Below are positions 1 through 9,297 of a DNA stretch of 64,000 nt, in pieces. The number at the start of each line of letters is the position of its first letter. Positions within the stretch are counted from its first letter, which is position 1. Source of the stretch: an uncultured Lachnospiraceae bacterium (lineage in GTDB: Bacteria > Bacillota > Clostridia > Lachnospirales > Lachnospiraceae); assembly GCA_947589305.1 (NCBI GenBank), contig CANQAP010000001.1, positions 1-64,000 of the forward strand. Direction: 5' to 3'. Below the pieces are notes generated by a model. The model worked only from the letters and a program-made list of their open reading frames with translations. It was not told the origin of the DNA and searched no databases. Made by a program: the position numbers and the translations under genes.

Positions 1-44
1 CGATTTCTTATCTTTCGTAATTTGATAAAAATGGAGGTGAATAT

Positions 45-890
45 ATGTCAAATAAAATAATAGAAGTTCAAAATATTGAAATAAATGTAACTAATATGAA
101 TGAAAAAGATTATATTTGTATTTCTGACATAGCAAAAGCAAAAAGTGATAAATCACGAGCTGCTGATGTTATAAGAAATTGGCTACGTAATAGGAGTACA
201 CTAGATTTTTTAACTGCTTGGGAAGAACTATACAATCCAAATTTTAAAGTGTTCGAATCTGAACACTTTAGAAAACAGGTGGGATTATTAACTTTTACAC
301 CAAGTGTTACAGAATGGTGTGAAAAAACTAATGCGATAGGTATGTATTCTAAAATGGGAAAATATGGTGGAACATATGCTCATAAAGATATTGCATTTGA
401 ATTTGCATCTGCAATAAGTCCAGTTTTTAAATTATATTTAATAAAAGAATTTGAAAGATTAAAAAAGTTAGAAAATCAAAACAGAGAATGGGATGTAAAA
501 AGAATATTAACAAAAAATAATTACTTAATACATACTGATGCAATTAAAAATTATATATTACCAGATAATGATTTCTATAAAAATAAAGAATGGCTAAAAT
601 ATGCAGAAGAAGCGGACATTTTAAATGTAATTATTTTCAAAACAACCGCAAAAAAATGGAGAGAACTTAATGCTGATTTAGCTAAGAATTCTAATGTTAG
701 AGACTATGCAACAATTAATGAATTAACAGTATTATCTAATTTAGAATCACATAATGCTGAATTAATTAAAGAAGGAAAAAGTAAAGAAGAAAGATTTGAG
801 ATATTAAGTGCTATTGCAAAATATCAATTAGATATACTTAACAATGCTGAGAAAATAAAAGTATTAGGAGAGAAAAATGAACGACAATAA
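45..890 (+). CDS. KilA-N domain protein, AT-rich orphan
   Basis: Predicted 281-aa protein. The N-terminal half (about residues 15-145) resembles the KilA-N DNA-binding domain of phage and mobile-element proteins: an early ISDIAKAK stretch, RNWLRNRSTLDFLTAWEELY, and the hallmark KYGGTYAHKDIAFEFASAISPVFKLYLIKEF segment split over residues 107-138. The C-terminal half is charged and I do not recognise it. The ATG follows GGAGGTGA at 33-40. The gene is far richer in A+T than the genes after it, which suggests horizontal origin. Its last 14 bases overlap rbgA, and the rbgA ribosome-binding site (AGGAG at 866-870) lies inside it. Nothing phage-like follows, so it is an orphan. A role in DNA binding is family knowledge only; its target is unknown. 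Confidence 0.8.
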   Translation: MSNKIIEVQNIEINVTNMNEKDYICISDIAKAKSDKSRAADVIRNWLRNRSTLDFLTAWEELYNPNFKVFESEHFRKQVGLLTFTPSVTEWCEKTNAIGMYSKMGKYGGTYAHKDIAFEFASAISPVFKLYLIKEFERLKKLENQNREWDVKRILTKNNYLIHTDAIKNYILPDNDFYKNKEWLKYAEEADILNVIIFKTTAKKWRELNADLAKNSNVRDYATINELTVLSNLESHNAELIKEGKSKEERFEILSAIAKYQLDILNNAEKIKVLGEKNERQ

Positions 891-1734
891 AACCAATATC
901 AACTGGTATCCCGGTCATATGACCAAAGCGGTCCGTATGATGCAGGAGGACATGAAATTTATTGATATTGTGATTGAATTGGTGGACGCCCGTGTGCCGC
1001 AGAGCAGCAAGAATCCGGATATCGACCGGCTGGCACAGAATAAATTCCGGTTAATGATATTAAATAAAGTGGATTTGGCGGATGCCGCGGTAACGGATTT
1101 GTGGGAAGAATATTATCGGAAGAACGGCTATGCAGTTGTGCAGATCAACGCCCGTTCCGGTTCGGGCATGAAGTCGATTACTTCGACCATTCAGGAGACC
1201 TGCAGGGAAAAAATAGAACGCGACCGAAAACGTGGCATCTTAAACCGACCGATCCGAGCCATGATCGTCGGCATTCCCAATGTGGGAAAATCCACATTTA
1301 TCAATTCGGTTGCCGGAAAGGCGTGTACAAAGACCGGAAATAAGCCGGGCGTGACGAAAGGAAAGCAATGGATCCGCCTGAATAAGCAAGTGGAACTATT
1401 GGATACGCCGGGGATTCTTTGGCCCAAATTTGAAGACCGGCAGGTCGGCATCCGTCTGGCAATGATCGGCTCCATTCGCGAAGAGATACTCAACCGGCAG
1501 GAACTGGCATGGGAGCTGATCTCTTATCTGACGCAGAACTATGCGGGAACGCTGCATGAGCAATACGAGGTCGAGGAAACACAGGACGCATATCGGGTGT
1601 TGGAACAGATTGCGGCGAATCGGCAGTGTAAACTCAAAGGCGACCGGCTGGATTGCGAGAAGGCGGCAGCGATCTTGTTGGAAAATTTCAGAAATGGGAA
1701 ATTGGGACGCATCACCTTGGAGCGTCCGGAATAA
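877..1734 (+). CDS. rbgA: Ribosome biogenesis GTPase RbgA (YlqF)
   Basis: A 285-aa circularly permuted GTPase that acts late in assembly of the 50S ribosomal subunit. The permuted order is visible: the G4 motif NKVD (residues 63-66) comes before the Walker A/G1 motif GIPNVGKST (132-140), which is followed by DTPG (176-179). The start WYPGHMTKA is typical of YlqF. Length matches the family. It begins inside the 3' end of the KilA-N gene and is followed 10 bp later by lepB. The order rbgA-(lepB)-rnhB-ylqG-ylqH matches the conserved Bacillus order, which supports the assignment. Confidence 0.95.
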   Translation: MNDNKTNINWYPGHMTKAVRMMQEDMKFIDIVIELVDARVPQSSKNPDIDRLAQNKFRLMILNKVDLADAAVTDLWEEYYRKNGYAVVQINARSGSGMKSITSTIQETCREKIERDRKRGILNRPIRAMIVGIPNVGKSTFINSVAGKACTKTGNKPGVTKGKQWIRLNKQVELLDTPGILWPKFEDRQVGIRLAMIGSIREEILNRQELAWELISYLTQNYAGTLHEQYEVEETQDAYRVLEQIAANRQCKLKGDRLDCEKAAAILLENFRNGKLGRITLERPE

Positions 1735-1744
1735 AGGAGATACA

Positions 1745-2371
1745 GTGGGCATTTTTCTTAAGAACCAAGTGGAATATGATGATGAGATTAATATTCGGAA
1801 TGAAATCATAAAGACGGTCATCTACATCGCTACGATCGTCCTGCTGGTTTTTTTGGTATGGCATTTTGTCGGTAAACGTTCCGAGGTGATTGGACATTCG
1901 ATGGAAAATTCCCTGCATGACGGAGAAAGTGTCTGGGTAGATAAACTGTCGTATCGTTTTGCGTCTCCGAAGCGGTTCGACATTATCGTATTCCCGTACG
2001 CGGACAGCGACACGTTATTTATCAAACGGATCATTGCCCTGCCGGGGGAGACGGTATATATCGATCCCGAAGGAAGCATCTATATCGGAACGGAAGAGAC
2101 GATTTACACGGAAGAAGACGGTACGATCCACAACGAAGGCGACCGGTTAGAAGAATCGTATGGCAATGCTGTGATTCAGGAGGAACGGCGCGGGATCGCG
2201 GCGGAACCGGTCACGTTAGGAGAAGACGAATATTTTGTGTTGGGAGACAATCGTAACAACAGTCAGGACAGCCGCTATGATGATGTCGGATTGATCCCGT
2301 TCGATCATATAGAGGGAAAAGCGGTTTTTCGAATGTGGCCATTAAGCAGGTTCGGTAAAATCGATCGATAG
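1745..2371 (+). CDS. lepB: Type I signal peptidase
   Basis: A 208-aa membrane-bound serine protease that removes signal peptides on the outer face of the membrane. I place the start at GTG 1745, directly after AAAGGAGA (1733-1740). An upstream in-frame ATG would put 68 codons inside rbgA and lacks such a site. One membrane segment spans about residues 22-42. The catalytic Ser52 lies in GHSMENSL and the general-base Lys94 in FIKRIIALPGE. The box GDNRNNSQDSR is present near the C-terminus. The residues after Ser-Met are ENS rather than the usual xPT. It lies between rbgA and rnhB with short gaps, as part of one transcription unit. Confidence 0.93.
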   Translation: MGIFLKNQVEYDDEINIRNEIIKTVIYIATIVLLVFLVWHFVGKRSEVIGHSMENSLHDGESVWVDKLSYRFASPKRFDIIVFPYADSDTLFIKRIIALPGETVYIDPEGSIYIGTEETIYTEEDGTIHNEGDRLEESYGNAVIQEERRGIAAEPVTLGEDEYFVLGDNRNNSQDSRYDDVGLIPFDHIEGKAVFRMWPLSRFGKIDR

Positions 2372-2404
2372 AGATACATCAGAGAACAGGTACAGGAGAA
2401 CACC

Positions 2405-3163
2405 ATGCAGACGATACAGGAGATCAAACAGGCGTTACAGCATGCCGCCTATGAGGACATTCCGGCTTATATCCGCCGTTTTCGCGAGGACGAGCGGGCA
2501 GGCGTGAAAAAAGAAGTGGAGAGAGCGGAAAAACGCTTAAAACAATGGCGGGATGAATTGGAACGCCTTGAACAGATGAAGCAATACGAATATCAATATT
2601 GGCAGACTTATGATTATGTATGCGGTATTGATGAGGTCGGTCGCGGACCGCTGGCAGGTCCGGTGGTCGCGGCGGCTGTCATTTTTCCGAAAGACGTGAA
2701 TATCCTATATCTGAATGACTCCAAACAGCTCAGCGAGAAAAAACGGGAGGAATTGTACGAGGAGATCAAAGAGCATGCGATCGCCTATGCAGTCGGGATG
2801 GCGAATGTAGAAACGATAGACGAGATCAATATTTTGCAGGCGGATTATGTCGCTATGCGGCAGGCAATATCCAAACTTTCCGTAGAGCCGCAGCTTTTGT
2901 TAAATGACGCGGTGGAGATTCCCTTAGTAAAACAACCGCAAGTGCCGATAATAAAAGGAGACGCAAAAAGCATTTCGATCGCGGCGGCAAGCATTGTGGC
3001 AAAGGTGGAACGGGATCGTCTGATGCGTCTGTATGACGATGTATATCCGGAATATGGATTTGCAAGAAATAAGGGGTATGGTTCTGCGGAACACATTGAA
3101 GCGATCCGGAAATATGGTCCCTGTGACATCCATCGTCGTACCTTTATAAAGAACCTGATGTAA
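2405..3163 (+). CDS. rnhB: Ribonuclease HII
   Basis: A 252-aa cytoplasmic enzyme that nicks RNA in RNA-DNA hybrids and removes misincorporated ribonucleotides. The catalytic box GIDEVGRGPLAGPVVAAA starts at residue 74 with the metal-binding pair Asp76-Glu77. NDSKQLSEKKRE and the conserved C-terminal region IAAASIVAKVERDRLM and HRRTFIKNLM follow. The N-terminal extension of about 70 charged, helical residues is typical of Firmicute RNase HII. The ATG follows AGGAGAACACC. It lies 33 bp after lepB in the conserved rbgA-rnhB neighbourhood. Confidence 0.95.
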   Translation: MQTIQEIKQALQHAAYEDIPAYIRRFREDERAGVKKEVERAEKRLKQWRDELERLEQMKQYEYQYWQTYDYVCGIDEVGRGPLAGPVVAAAVIFPKDVNILYLNDSKQLSEKKREELYEEIKEHAIAYAVGMANVETIDEINILQADYVAMRQAISKLSVEPQLLLNDAVEIPLVKQPQVPIIKGDAKSISIAAASIVAKVERDRLMRLYDDVYPEYGFARNKGYGSAEHIEAIRKYGPCDIHRRTFIKNLM

Positions 3164-3213
3164 CCGGTTGACTGTGGGCAGTCGGTAAAACGAAAAGCGA
3201 TAAAGGAGATCCT

Positions 3214-4908
3214 ATGAATATATTCGGACAGGGATGGAATCCGTTCAGCCATTTGGATAATCAGACAGGGAAAACCGGATCAGAGACCATGCGGATGCAG
3301 AATGTGGCATCTGTATCCGGGAATGCCCAGACAGTGAACGGGACGGCTCTGTCTGCCCTACAGACCGGACATATCTTCTCCGGAGAGATTCTCAATATCA
3401 CCTCGCAAGATGTTACGATCCTATTGAATAATCAGCAGGTGATCAATGCCAAATTAGGAGAAACCATGGAATTGAACATCGGACAGAATATGTTTTTTGA
3501 GGTCAGTGACCATCAGGGAGAACAGATTTTTATACGTCCGGTGCCGGATCTGAATGTAGACGGGCAAAGTCTGGCGGCAGAAAAAGCGTTATCGGCAAAC
3601 GGCTTTGCGTTTACGGAACGAAATATGCAGATCGCCAACCACTTGATGGAAGCCGGTATGCCGTTGGATCGTGAAAGCATGCGGAAAGTAATGCAGCAGG
3701 CGGTGAACTTTCCGGAAACAGATGTGAAACAACTGATTGCCATGAATCGTCTGGGATTGCCGGTGACGGAAACCAATCTGAAGCAGTTTGCCTTCTATAC
3801 GACGCACGAACATCAACTCACGCAGGCGATGACGCAGACCTTGGATGGCTTGGAGTCGGCATTGCAGACATTGGGCGAGACCGCCGATACGGCACAGATG
3901 ACGGCTGTGAATCAGCAGATCATGGAGATATTCGGATGGGGGCAGACGGATGCCGCGTTACAGGGAGACGGACAGAGACTGCCATCGACGGAGCAGGCAT
4001 TTCAGCCGGCGGCGGAAGAACTCCTGCAAAACGATTCGGAGACGGTTCTTTCCGCCACACCGAAATCGGTCGATCAAACAGATCTTACGCTGCTGCAGAC
4101 CGTTCGCGATTCCCTTCTGACCATGGGATTTCCGGAGGAAACCGTACAGGAATGGACGCAGGGAACACCGGATTACGGAGAATTGTTAGCGAATGTCAGC
4201 CGGTATTTGGAACAGGGCAGCCTGCCGGAGACGGTAACACGGGAATTCTTTCAGAGTGAAACCTACCGTAAGCTCTTGAAAAAAGGCGTTGAGGATGAAT
4301 GGCTGATGAAACCGGACGCCATGAAGGAACCGAAAGAGATCGATCAGATCTATGAAAAGATATACCGACAGTCCGCGCAGTTGGAGGGAAGTTTCCAATC
4401 TGCCGGACAGTCCGGGCAGCAGTATTCGGAGCATGCACAGAATATGCGGGAAAACATACAGTTTATGCAGCAGTTGAACCAGCAGTTTATCTTTGCGCAG
4501 CTTCCGATGAAAATGAACGGGCAGGAAGCAAATTCCGAACTGTTCGTATATGCCAATAAAAAGAAGATCCAGCAAGGAGCAGACGGCGTGAAGGTGCTTC
4601 TGCATCTGGATATGCCTCATTTGGGCGGGACCGATATTTTGGTACGTCTGAAAGACCGGATGCTTCATGCGAGCTTTACACTAGAGGATCAGGAGTCCGT
4701 GTCGGTCGTGGCGTCAAACATGCGGGATCTGACGGAACAATTAGAAAGCAAGGGGTTTCGGTTTACCAACGAAGTCAAACGCGCAGAACGGAAGCCTTCA
4801 GATTCCCATGCCGGAGACAACATTCCGCCGGATGCCGTCGTGGAAGAAATGTTGAATCAGGATCTGGTCACCGGGATCAAGCGGTATACGTTCGATATGC
4901 GTACCTAG
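3214..4908 (+). CDS. Flagellar hook-length control (FliK)-like protein, YlqG position
   Basis: A 564-aa protein. The C-terminal part (about residues 455-520, around VLLHLDMPHLGGTDILVRLKD and the following LEDQESV and LTEQLESKGF) resembles the Flg_hook domain of FliK proteins. The rest is Gln-rich, low in complexity and predicted flexible, as in rulers. It occupies the place of ylqG in the Bacillus rbgA-rnhB-ylqG-ylqH order and is followed by a FlhB C-domain homologue. The FliK/FlhB-C pairing suggests a link to export-substrate switching, but no other flagellar gene is in the window, so the actual role is unproven. Confidence 0.7.
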   Translation: MNIFGQGWNPFSHLDNQTGKTGSETMRMQNVASVSGNAQTVNGTALSALQTGHIFSGEILNITSQDVTILLNNQQVINAKLGETMELNIGQNMFFEVSDHQGEQIFIRPVPDLNVDGQSLAAEKALSANGFAFTERNMQIANHLMEAGMPLDRESMRKVMQQAVNFPETDVKQLIAMNRLGLPVTETNLKQFAFYTTHEHQLTQAMTQTLDGLESALQTLGETADTAQMTAVNQQIMEIFGWGQTDAALQGDGQRLPSTEQAFQPAAEELLQNDSETVLSATPKSVDQTDLTLLQTVRDSLLTMGFPEETVQEWTQGTPDYGELLANVSRYLEQGSLPETVTREFFQSETYRKLLKKGVEDEWLMKPDAMKEPKEIDQIYEKIYRQSAQLEGSFQSAGQSGQQYSEHAQNMRENIQFMQQLNQQFIFAQLPMKMNGQEANSELFVYANKKKIQQGADGVKVLLHLDMPHLGGTDILVRLKDRMLHASFTLEDQESVSVVASNMRDLTEQLESKGFRFTNEVKRAERKPSDSHAGDNIPPDAVVEEMLNQDLVTGIKRYTFDMRT

Positions 4909-4965
4909 CGATGACGCAAACCCTTTGCATGAACCGGGGAGCCAACAGGAAAGAAGGAAACCAAT

Positions 4966-5334
4966 ATGCCAAACAAACGATCCGCCTATGAGCAGCCGTA
5001 TGAATATTACGGAGATAAAAAGCCGGCAAACGGTGTGCCGGCAAACACGAAACAGAAAGAAGAACCGGTAAAAAAAGCAGTTGCATTGTTGTATGATCCG
5101 AGCGATCATGCTCCGCAGGTAGTTGCCTCCGGCAAAGGCGCGCTGGCGGAACGGATCATTGAGCGGGCAAAGGAAAACGACGTGCCGACTTATGTGGATC
5201 AGGGATTGGCGGATACGCTGATGAAACTGGATATCGGCGATTACATTCCGCCGGAATTATACGGCGTGGTAGCGGAAATTCTGGTCTATGTAGATCGGAT
5301 GGATCACATCCGGAGCAAGCTGGACCGGACATGA
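4966..5334 (+). CDS. FlhB/EscU C-terminal-domain-like protein (YlqH)
   Basis: A 122-aa soluble protein matching the cytoplasmic C-terminal domain of FlhB/EscU export-switch proteins: KKAVALLYDPSDHAPQVVASGKG, then LAERIIERAKENDVP, and IPPELYGVVAEILVYVDRMD. The N-terminal 40 residues are polar and variable. It has no membrane part, and the autocleavage motif NPTH, which in FlhB sits just before the AVALxYD strand, is replaced by EPVKK, so it should not self-cleave. It follows the FliK-like gene after 57 bp and matches ylqH of Bacillus in order. Its function is unknown even in model species; an accessory to flagellar export is the usual guess. Confidence 0.8.
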   Translation: MPNKRSAYEQPYEYYGDKKPANGVPANTKQKEEPVKKAVALLYDPSDHAPQVVASGKGALAERIIERAKENDVPTYVDQGLADTLMKLDIGDYIPPELYGVVAEILVYVDRMDHIRSKLDRT

Positions 5335-5341
5335 GGTATCC

Positions 5342-5713
5342 ATGAAAAACAGACGGAAAAATCAACGGACGGTCGGACAGACCTATGAGAAACTGGCAGC
5401 TTCCTATCTTCAGGAACAGGGGATTACCGTTTTGTCGCGTAATTATCGCTGCCGTCAGGGAGAAGTGGATATCGTTGCAAGAGAAGGAGCATATCTGTTA
5501 TTTGTAGAAGTCAAATATCGAAGCAGTTCCCGAAACGGAGATCCGAGCGAAGCGGTCACGCCGGCAAAACAACGGAAACTGACGGAAATCGCCCGATATT
5601 ATCTGTATGACGAACATCTACCGGAGGATACTCCGGTGCGGTTTGACGTAGTTGCTATTTTGGGAACGGACATCCGATACATTCGAAACGCGTTTGAACA
5701 GGAGATCATATGA
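5342..5713 (+). CDS. yraN: YraN family (UPF0102) nuclease-fold protein
   Basis: A 123-aa protein of the UPF0102 family with a restriction-endonuclease-like fold. The core QGEVDIVAREGAYLLFVEVKYR carries the Asp and the ExK pair of the PD-(D/E)xK active-site pattern. AVTPAKQRKLTEIARYYL follows, as usual. Length is normal. It starts 7 bp after the FlhB-C-like gene, and its stop codon overlaps the next ATG as ATGA (5710-5713), so the two are translationally coupled. The biochemical role of the family is not firmly established; nucleic-acid processing is assumed from the fold and from its company with rnhB. Confidence 0.9.
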   Translation: MKNRRKNQRTVGQTYEKLAASYLQEQGITVLSRNYRCRQGEVDIVAREGAYLLFVEVKYRSSSRNGDPSEAVTPAKQRKLTEIARYYLYDEHLPEDTPVRFDVVAILGTDIRYIRNAFEQEII

Positions 5714-6597
5714 TACCGATTCAATATACAAATCACAACCAGACCACACATCTGCATGAACAAAACGGTGTGGTATATATGACGTTCCGGCAATTAGATA
5801 GGATGGGCGTTCCGCATGCGTTCAGCACACGCTTGGGCGGAGTCAGTCAGGGCTATTTATCGACAATGAACTTGAGTTTTCATCGCGGGGACGATCCGGA
5901 AGCGGTCTTGGAAAATCACAGACGGCTGGCAAAGGCTGTTGGATATGACGTCAACCGTCTGGTACTTTCCGATCAGATACACGAAACACATATTTATCAG
6001 GTGACGGAAGCGGACTGCGGAAAAGGGGTGTTCCGGGAATCGGATATCTTGGGCGTAGACGGTTTGGTGACGGACCGTGCCGGTATTCCGTTGATGATTT
6101 TTGCTGCGGATTGTGTGCCGCTGTTTTTTTATGATCCGATCCGGCGTGTTGTGGCACTGGCGCATTCCGGTTGGAGAGGGACGGCGGCAAGAATGGGATC
6201 GGCGATGCTAAATGTCATGGAGCGGGAATACGGTTCCAGACCGACAGATGTGTATTGTACGGTCGGACCGTCCATCTGCGGGAACTGCTATACGGTTGGC
6301 GAAGAAGTGGCAGAGATCTTTCGGACGGAGTTTCACAGGGGATCAGAATGGGAGAACTTCCTGTATCCGGTCGGGAACGGAACCTATCGTCTTGATTTAT
6401 GGGAGGCAAACCGTTATATTCTATGGGAAGCAGGGGCTGCAAAAGAACATGTGGAAGTGACGGATGTATGTACCTGCTGTAATCCGGAACTGATGTATTC
6501 CCACAGAGCCAGCCACGGAATGCGGGGCAATCTCGGAGCAGTTATCTGCCTGCCGGATCAAGGACATTGTAATAAAGGGAAGTCATATGAAAAATAA
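5710..6597 (+). CDS. pgeF: Peptidoglycan editing factor / multicopper-oxidase-like YfiH family
   Basis: A 295-aa DUF152 (YfiH/YlmD) protein. These zinc/copper-binding enzymes are linked to peptidoglycan quality control and to purine nucleoside chemistry. Visible family motifs are the FSTRLGGVSQG start, QIHETHIY, GLVTDRAGIPL followed by FAADCVPLFFYD, AHSGWRGT with the metal-binding His, GPSICGNCYTVGEEV and CTCCNPELMYSHRA. Length is slightly above average because of an extra N-terminal stretch. Its start overlaps yraN and its end overlaps the DUF512 gene by 11 bp. Confidence 0.9.
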   Translation: MIPIQYTNHNQTTHLHEQNGVVYMTFRQLDRMGVPHAFSTRLGGVSQGYLSTMNLSFHRGDDPEAVLENHRRLAKAVGYDVNRLVLSDQIHETHIYQVTEADCGKGVFRESDILGVDGLVTDRAGIPLMIFAADCVPLFFYDPIRRVVALAHSGWRGTAARMGSAMLNVMEREYGSRPTDVYCTVGPSICGNCYTVGEEVAEIFRTEFHRGSEWENFLYPVGNGTYRLDLWEANRYILWEAGAAKEHVEVTDVCTCCNPELMYSHRASHGMRGNLGAVICLPDQGHCNKGKSYEK

Positions 6598-7954
6598 AAA
6601 TCATAATCCGTATGAACCGTCGGATCTTCAACCAAATCGTGGACAGCATGCACACCGTATTCGGGAAGTGCAGGCAGGCAGTATCGGAGAAGCCATGGAG
6701 ATTGCAGCCGGAGATGAACTGTTGGAAGTCAATGGCGAAGTCATCGAAGACATCTTCGATTATCAGTTTCTGATACAGAATACGGAAGTGGTTTTGCTGA
6801 TACGAAAGCCAGACGGAGAAGAATGGGAATTGGAAATCGAAAAAGACGAAGAAGAAGATATCGGATTGGTCTTTGAAAGTACCCTGATGGATGAATATCA
6901 TTCCTGCCGGAATAAATGTATCTTTTGCTTCATCGATCAAATGCCGGAAGGAATGCGGGAAACGCTGTATTTTAAGGATGATGATTCCCGTCTCTCCTTT
7001 TTGCAGGGAAATTATATCACACTGACGAACATGACAGACCGGGATATCGACCGGATCATCCGGTTTCATCTGGCGCCGATCAATATTTCCGTACATACGA
7101 CCAATCCCGAGCTGCGATGCAGGATGCTGTCCAACCGCTTTGCAGGCGAGGCTTTAAAAAAGATAGATCGTCTGTATGAGGCGGAGATACCGATGAACGG
7201 GCAGATCGTGCTTTGCAAAGGCGTAAACGACGGTTCGGAACTGGAACGGACGCTGCAGGACTTGTTACACTATGCGCCGTATATGCAAAGCGTGTCCGTC
7301 GTGCCGGTCGGGTTGACAAAATTTCGGGAAGGGCTATATCCCTTGGAACCGTTTCAGGAAGAAGATGCGGTACAGGTATTGGACCTCATACACCGGTATC
7401 AGAAGATCGCGTGGGAGCGGTACGGGAATCATTTTGTACATGCCAGTGACGAATGGTATATCTTGGCACGGCAGGATGTGCCGGAAGCCGAACGTTACGA
7501 CGGATTTATTCAGTATGAAAACGGCGTCGGGATGGTGCGGCTGTTTCAGGATGAATTAGAAGAAGCACTCAGGCATATGCCACGTGACGAGCGGCGGGGA
7601 AAAGTGACGTTGATAACGGCAAAGCTGATCTATCCGACGATATGCCGGGCGGCGGAGCTTCTTCGGGAAAAATTGCCTAATATAGAATGTCAGGTGGTTT
7701 GTATCCAAAATCATTTTTTCGGCGAGCAGATCACCGTGACCGGACTGCTGACCGCCTCGGATATCCTGCAGCAGTTGCGGGGACGCGACTTGGGAGACCG
7801 CGTGGTATTGCCGGCGGCGGTCTTAAAAGCGGATGAAGATATCTTTTTGGATGATGTGACGCTTGCCGAGGTGCAAAGTGCTTTACAAGTTCCGGTCCAT
7901 ATTGTAAAATCGAATGGTATGGGATTTATTCAGGCAATTATCGGAACATCCTAA
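6587..7954 (+). CDS. DUF512 protein with PDZ-like and radical-SAM-like domains
   Basis: A 455-aa protein. The N-terminus (about 20-90) looks like a small PDZ domain ([26 protein letters not shown] split over residues 25-50). Next comes a radical-SAM-type Cys cluster, Cys107-x3-Cys111-x2-Cys114, and the diagnostic [18 protein letters not shown]. The C-terminal half is DUF512. The family is widespread beside der in Firmicutes, as here. The reaction is unknown; a 4Fe-4S cluster with SAM chemistry is inferred from the cysteines. The gap to der is 19 bp. Confidence 0.88.
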   Translation: MKNKNHNPYEPSDLQPNRGQHAHRIREVQAGSIGEAMEIAAGDELLEVNGEVIEDIFDYQFLIQNTEVVLLIRKPDGEEWELEIEKDEEEDIGLVFESTLMDEYHSCRNKCIFCFIDQMPEGMRETLYFKDDDSRLSFLQGNYITLTNMTDRDIDRIIRFHLAPINISVHTTNPELRCRMLSNRFAGEALKKIDRLYEAEIPMNGQIVLCKGVNDGSELERTLQDLLHYAPYMQSVSVVPVGLTKFREGLYPLEPFQEEDAVQVLDLIHRYQKIAWERYGNHFVHASDEWYILARQDVPEAERYDGFIQYENGVGMVRLFQDELEEALRHMPRDERRGKVTLITAKLIYPTICRAAELLREKLPNIECQVVCIQNHFFGEQITVTGLLTASDILQQLRGRDLGDRVVLPAAVLKADEDIFLDDVTLAEVQSALQVPVHIVKSNGMGFIQAIIGTS

Positions 7955-7973
7955 GAAAAAGGAGAGAAGAAAG

Positions 7974-9296
7974 ATGAGCAAACCGATCGTAGCGATCGTG
8001 GGACGCCCGAATGTCGGGAAATCCACGCTGTTTAACGCGTTGGCAGGCGAACAGATTTCCATCGTGAAAGATACCCCGGGTGTGACCAGAGACCGCATCT
8101 ATGCAGACGTCAGTTGGCTGGATCATAATTTTACTTTGATCGATACGGGCGGGATCGAACCGGAGACAAATGACATATTGTTAAGATCGATGCGGGAACA
8201 GGCGGAGATTGCCATAGAGACCGCCGATGTGATCCTGTTTTTGGTGGATGTCCGTCAGGGATTGGTCGATGCGGATTATAAAGTGGCGGATATGCTTCGA
8301 CGTTCGCATAAACCGATCGTGCTGGTAGTGAATAAAGTAGATGATTTTGATAAATTCATGCCGGATGTGTATGAATTCTATAATCTCGGCTTGGGAGATC
8401 CGCAGCCGGTCTCTTCCAGTTCCCGCCTTGGCTTGGGGGATATGCTGGAAGCACTGGCGCAGCATTTTGGCGCGGAAAGCCATGAAGAAGAAGAGGACGA
8501 ACGACCACGGGTGGCGATCATCGGCAAACCGAATGTCGGGAAGTCTTCGATCATTAATAAACTGCTGGGAGAAGAACGCGTGATCGTATCCGACATTGCG
8601 GGTACGACAAGAGATGCGATCGATACCGAGGTGGTCAGGAACGGTAACCGGTATGTCTTTATCGATACGGCGGGACTTCGCAGGAAAAGTAAGATCAAGG
8701 AAGAGTTGGAACGCTATAGCATCATCCGCACGGTTTCCGCGGTGGAACGCTGTAACGTAGCGGTTTTGGTCGTGGATGCCACACAGGGGATCACGGAGCA
8801 GGACGCCAAGATTGCCGGTATCGCCCATGAACGGGGAAAAGGCATGATCATTGCGGTCAATAAATGGGATCTGATCGAAAAAAACGATAAGACCATCTAT
8901 CGGTTTTCGGATGATATCCGGGATGTGTTATCGTTTATGCCGTATGCGGAACTGATTTTTATCTCGGCACAGACCGGACAACGTCTGCCGCGGTTGTTTG
9001 AGATGATCGATGCGGTGATCGAAAACCATTCACTGCGTATCGCGACAGGGGTGCTGAATGAGATCGTGAGCGAAGCGGTCGTGATGCAGCAGCCGCCGAC
9101 CGACAAGGGAAAACGCCTGAAAATATACTATATCACACAGGTTGCGGTTAAGCCGCCGACTTTTGTGGTGTTTGTCAATTATAAGGAACTGGCGCATTTT
9201 TCGTATATCCGGTATCTGGAAAACCGGATACGGGATACCTTTGGATTTCGGGGAACGCCGTTAAAATTCATCATAAGAGAAAGAAAGGAATCATAA
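7974..9296 (+). CDS. der: Ribosome biogenesis GTPase Der (EngA)
   Basis: A 440-aa tandem GTPase needed for 50S subunit maturation. Two G domains are visible: GRPNVGKST near residue 10 with DTGG, and GKPNVGKSS near residue 182 with DTAG, followed by NKVD- and NKWD-type G4 motifs. The C-terminal KH-like domain contains [27 protein letters not shown] in pieces. I start at ATG 7974, after AAGGAGAGAAG; an upstream in-frame ATG at 7914 would overlap the DUF512 gene and adds 20 residues not seen in the family. Confidence 0.96.
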   Translation: MSKPIVAIVGRPNVGKSTLFNALAGEQISIVKDTPGVTRDRIYADVSWLDHNFTLIDTGGIEPETNDILLRSMREQAEIAIETADVILFLVDVRQGLVDADYKVADMLRRSHKPIVLVVNKVDDFDKFMPDVYEFYNLGLGDPQPVSSSSRLGLGDMLEALAQHFGAESHEEEEDERPRVAIIGKPNVGKSSIINKLLGEERVIVSDIAGTTRDAIDTEVVRNGNRYVFIDTAGLRRKSKIKEELERYSIIRTVSAVERCNVAVLVVDATQGITEQDAKIAGIAHERGKGMIIAVNKWDLIEKNDKTIYRFSDDIRDVLSFMPYAELIFISAQTGQRLPRLFEMIDAVIENHSLRIATGVLNEIVSEAVVMQQPPTDKGKRLKIYYITQVAVKPPTFVVFVNYKELAHFSYIRYLENRIRDTFGFRGTPLKFIIRERKES

Positions 9297-9297
9297 T

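Noticed and set aside
1541-1744. Longer N-terminus of the signal peptidase
   Set aside because: It would lie inside rbgA; GTG 1745 has a good ribosome site and gives the normal family length.
8181-8828. 215-aa minus-strand frame opposite der
   Set aside because: It lies fully inside the conserved der gene and resembles no protein.
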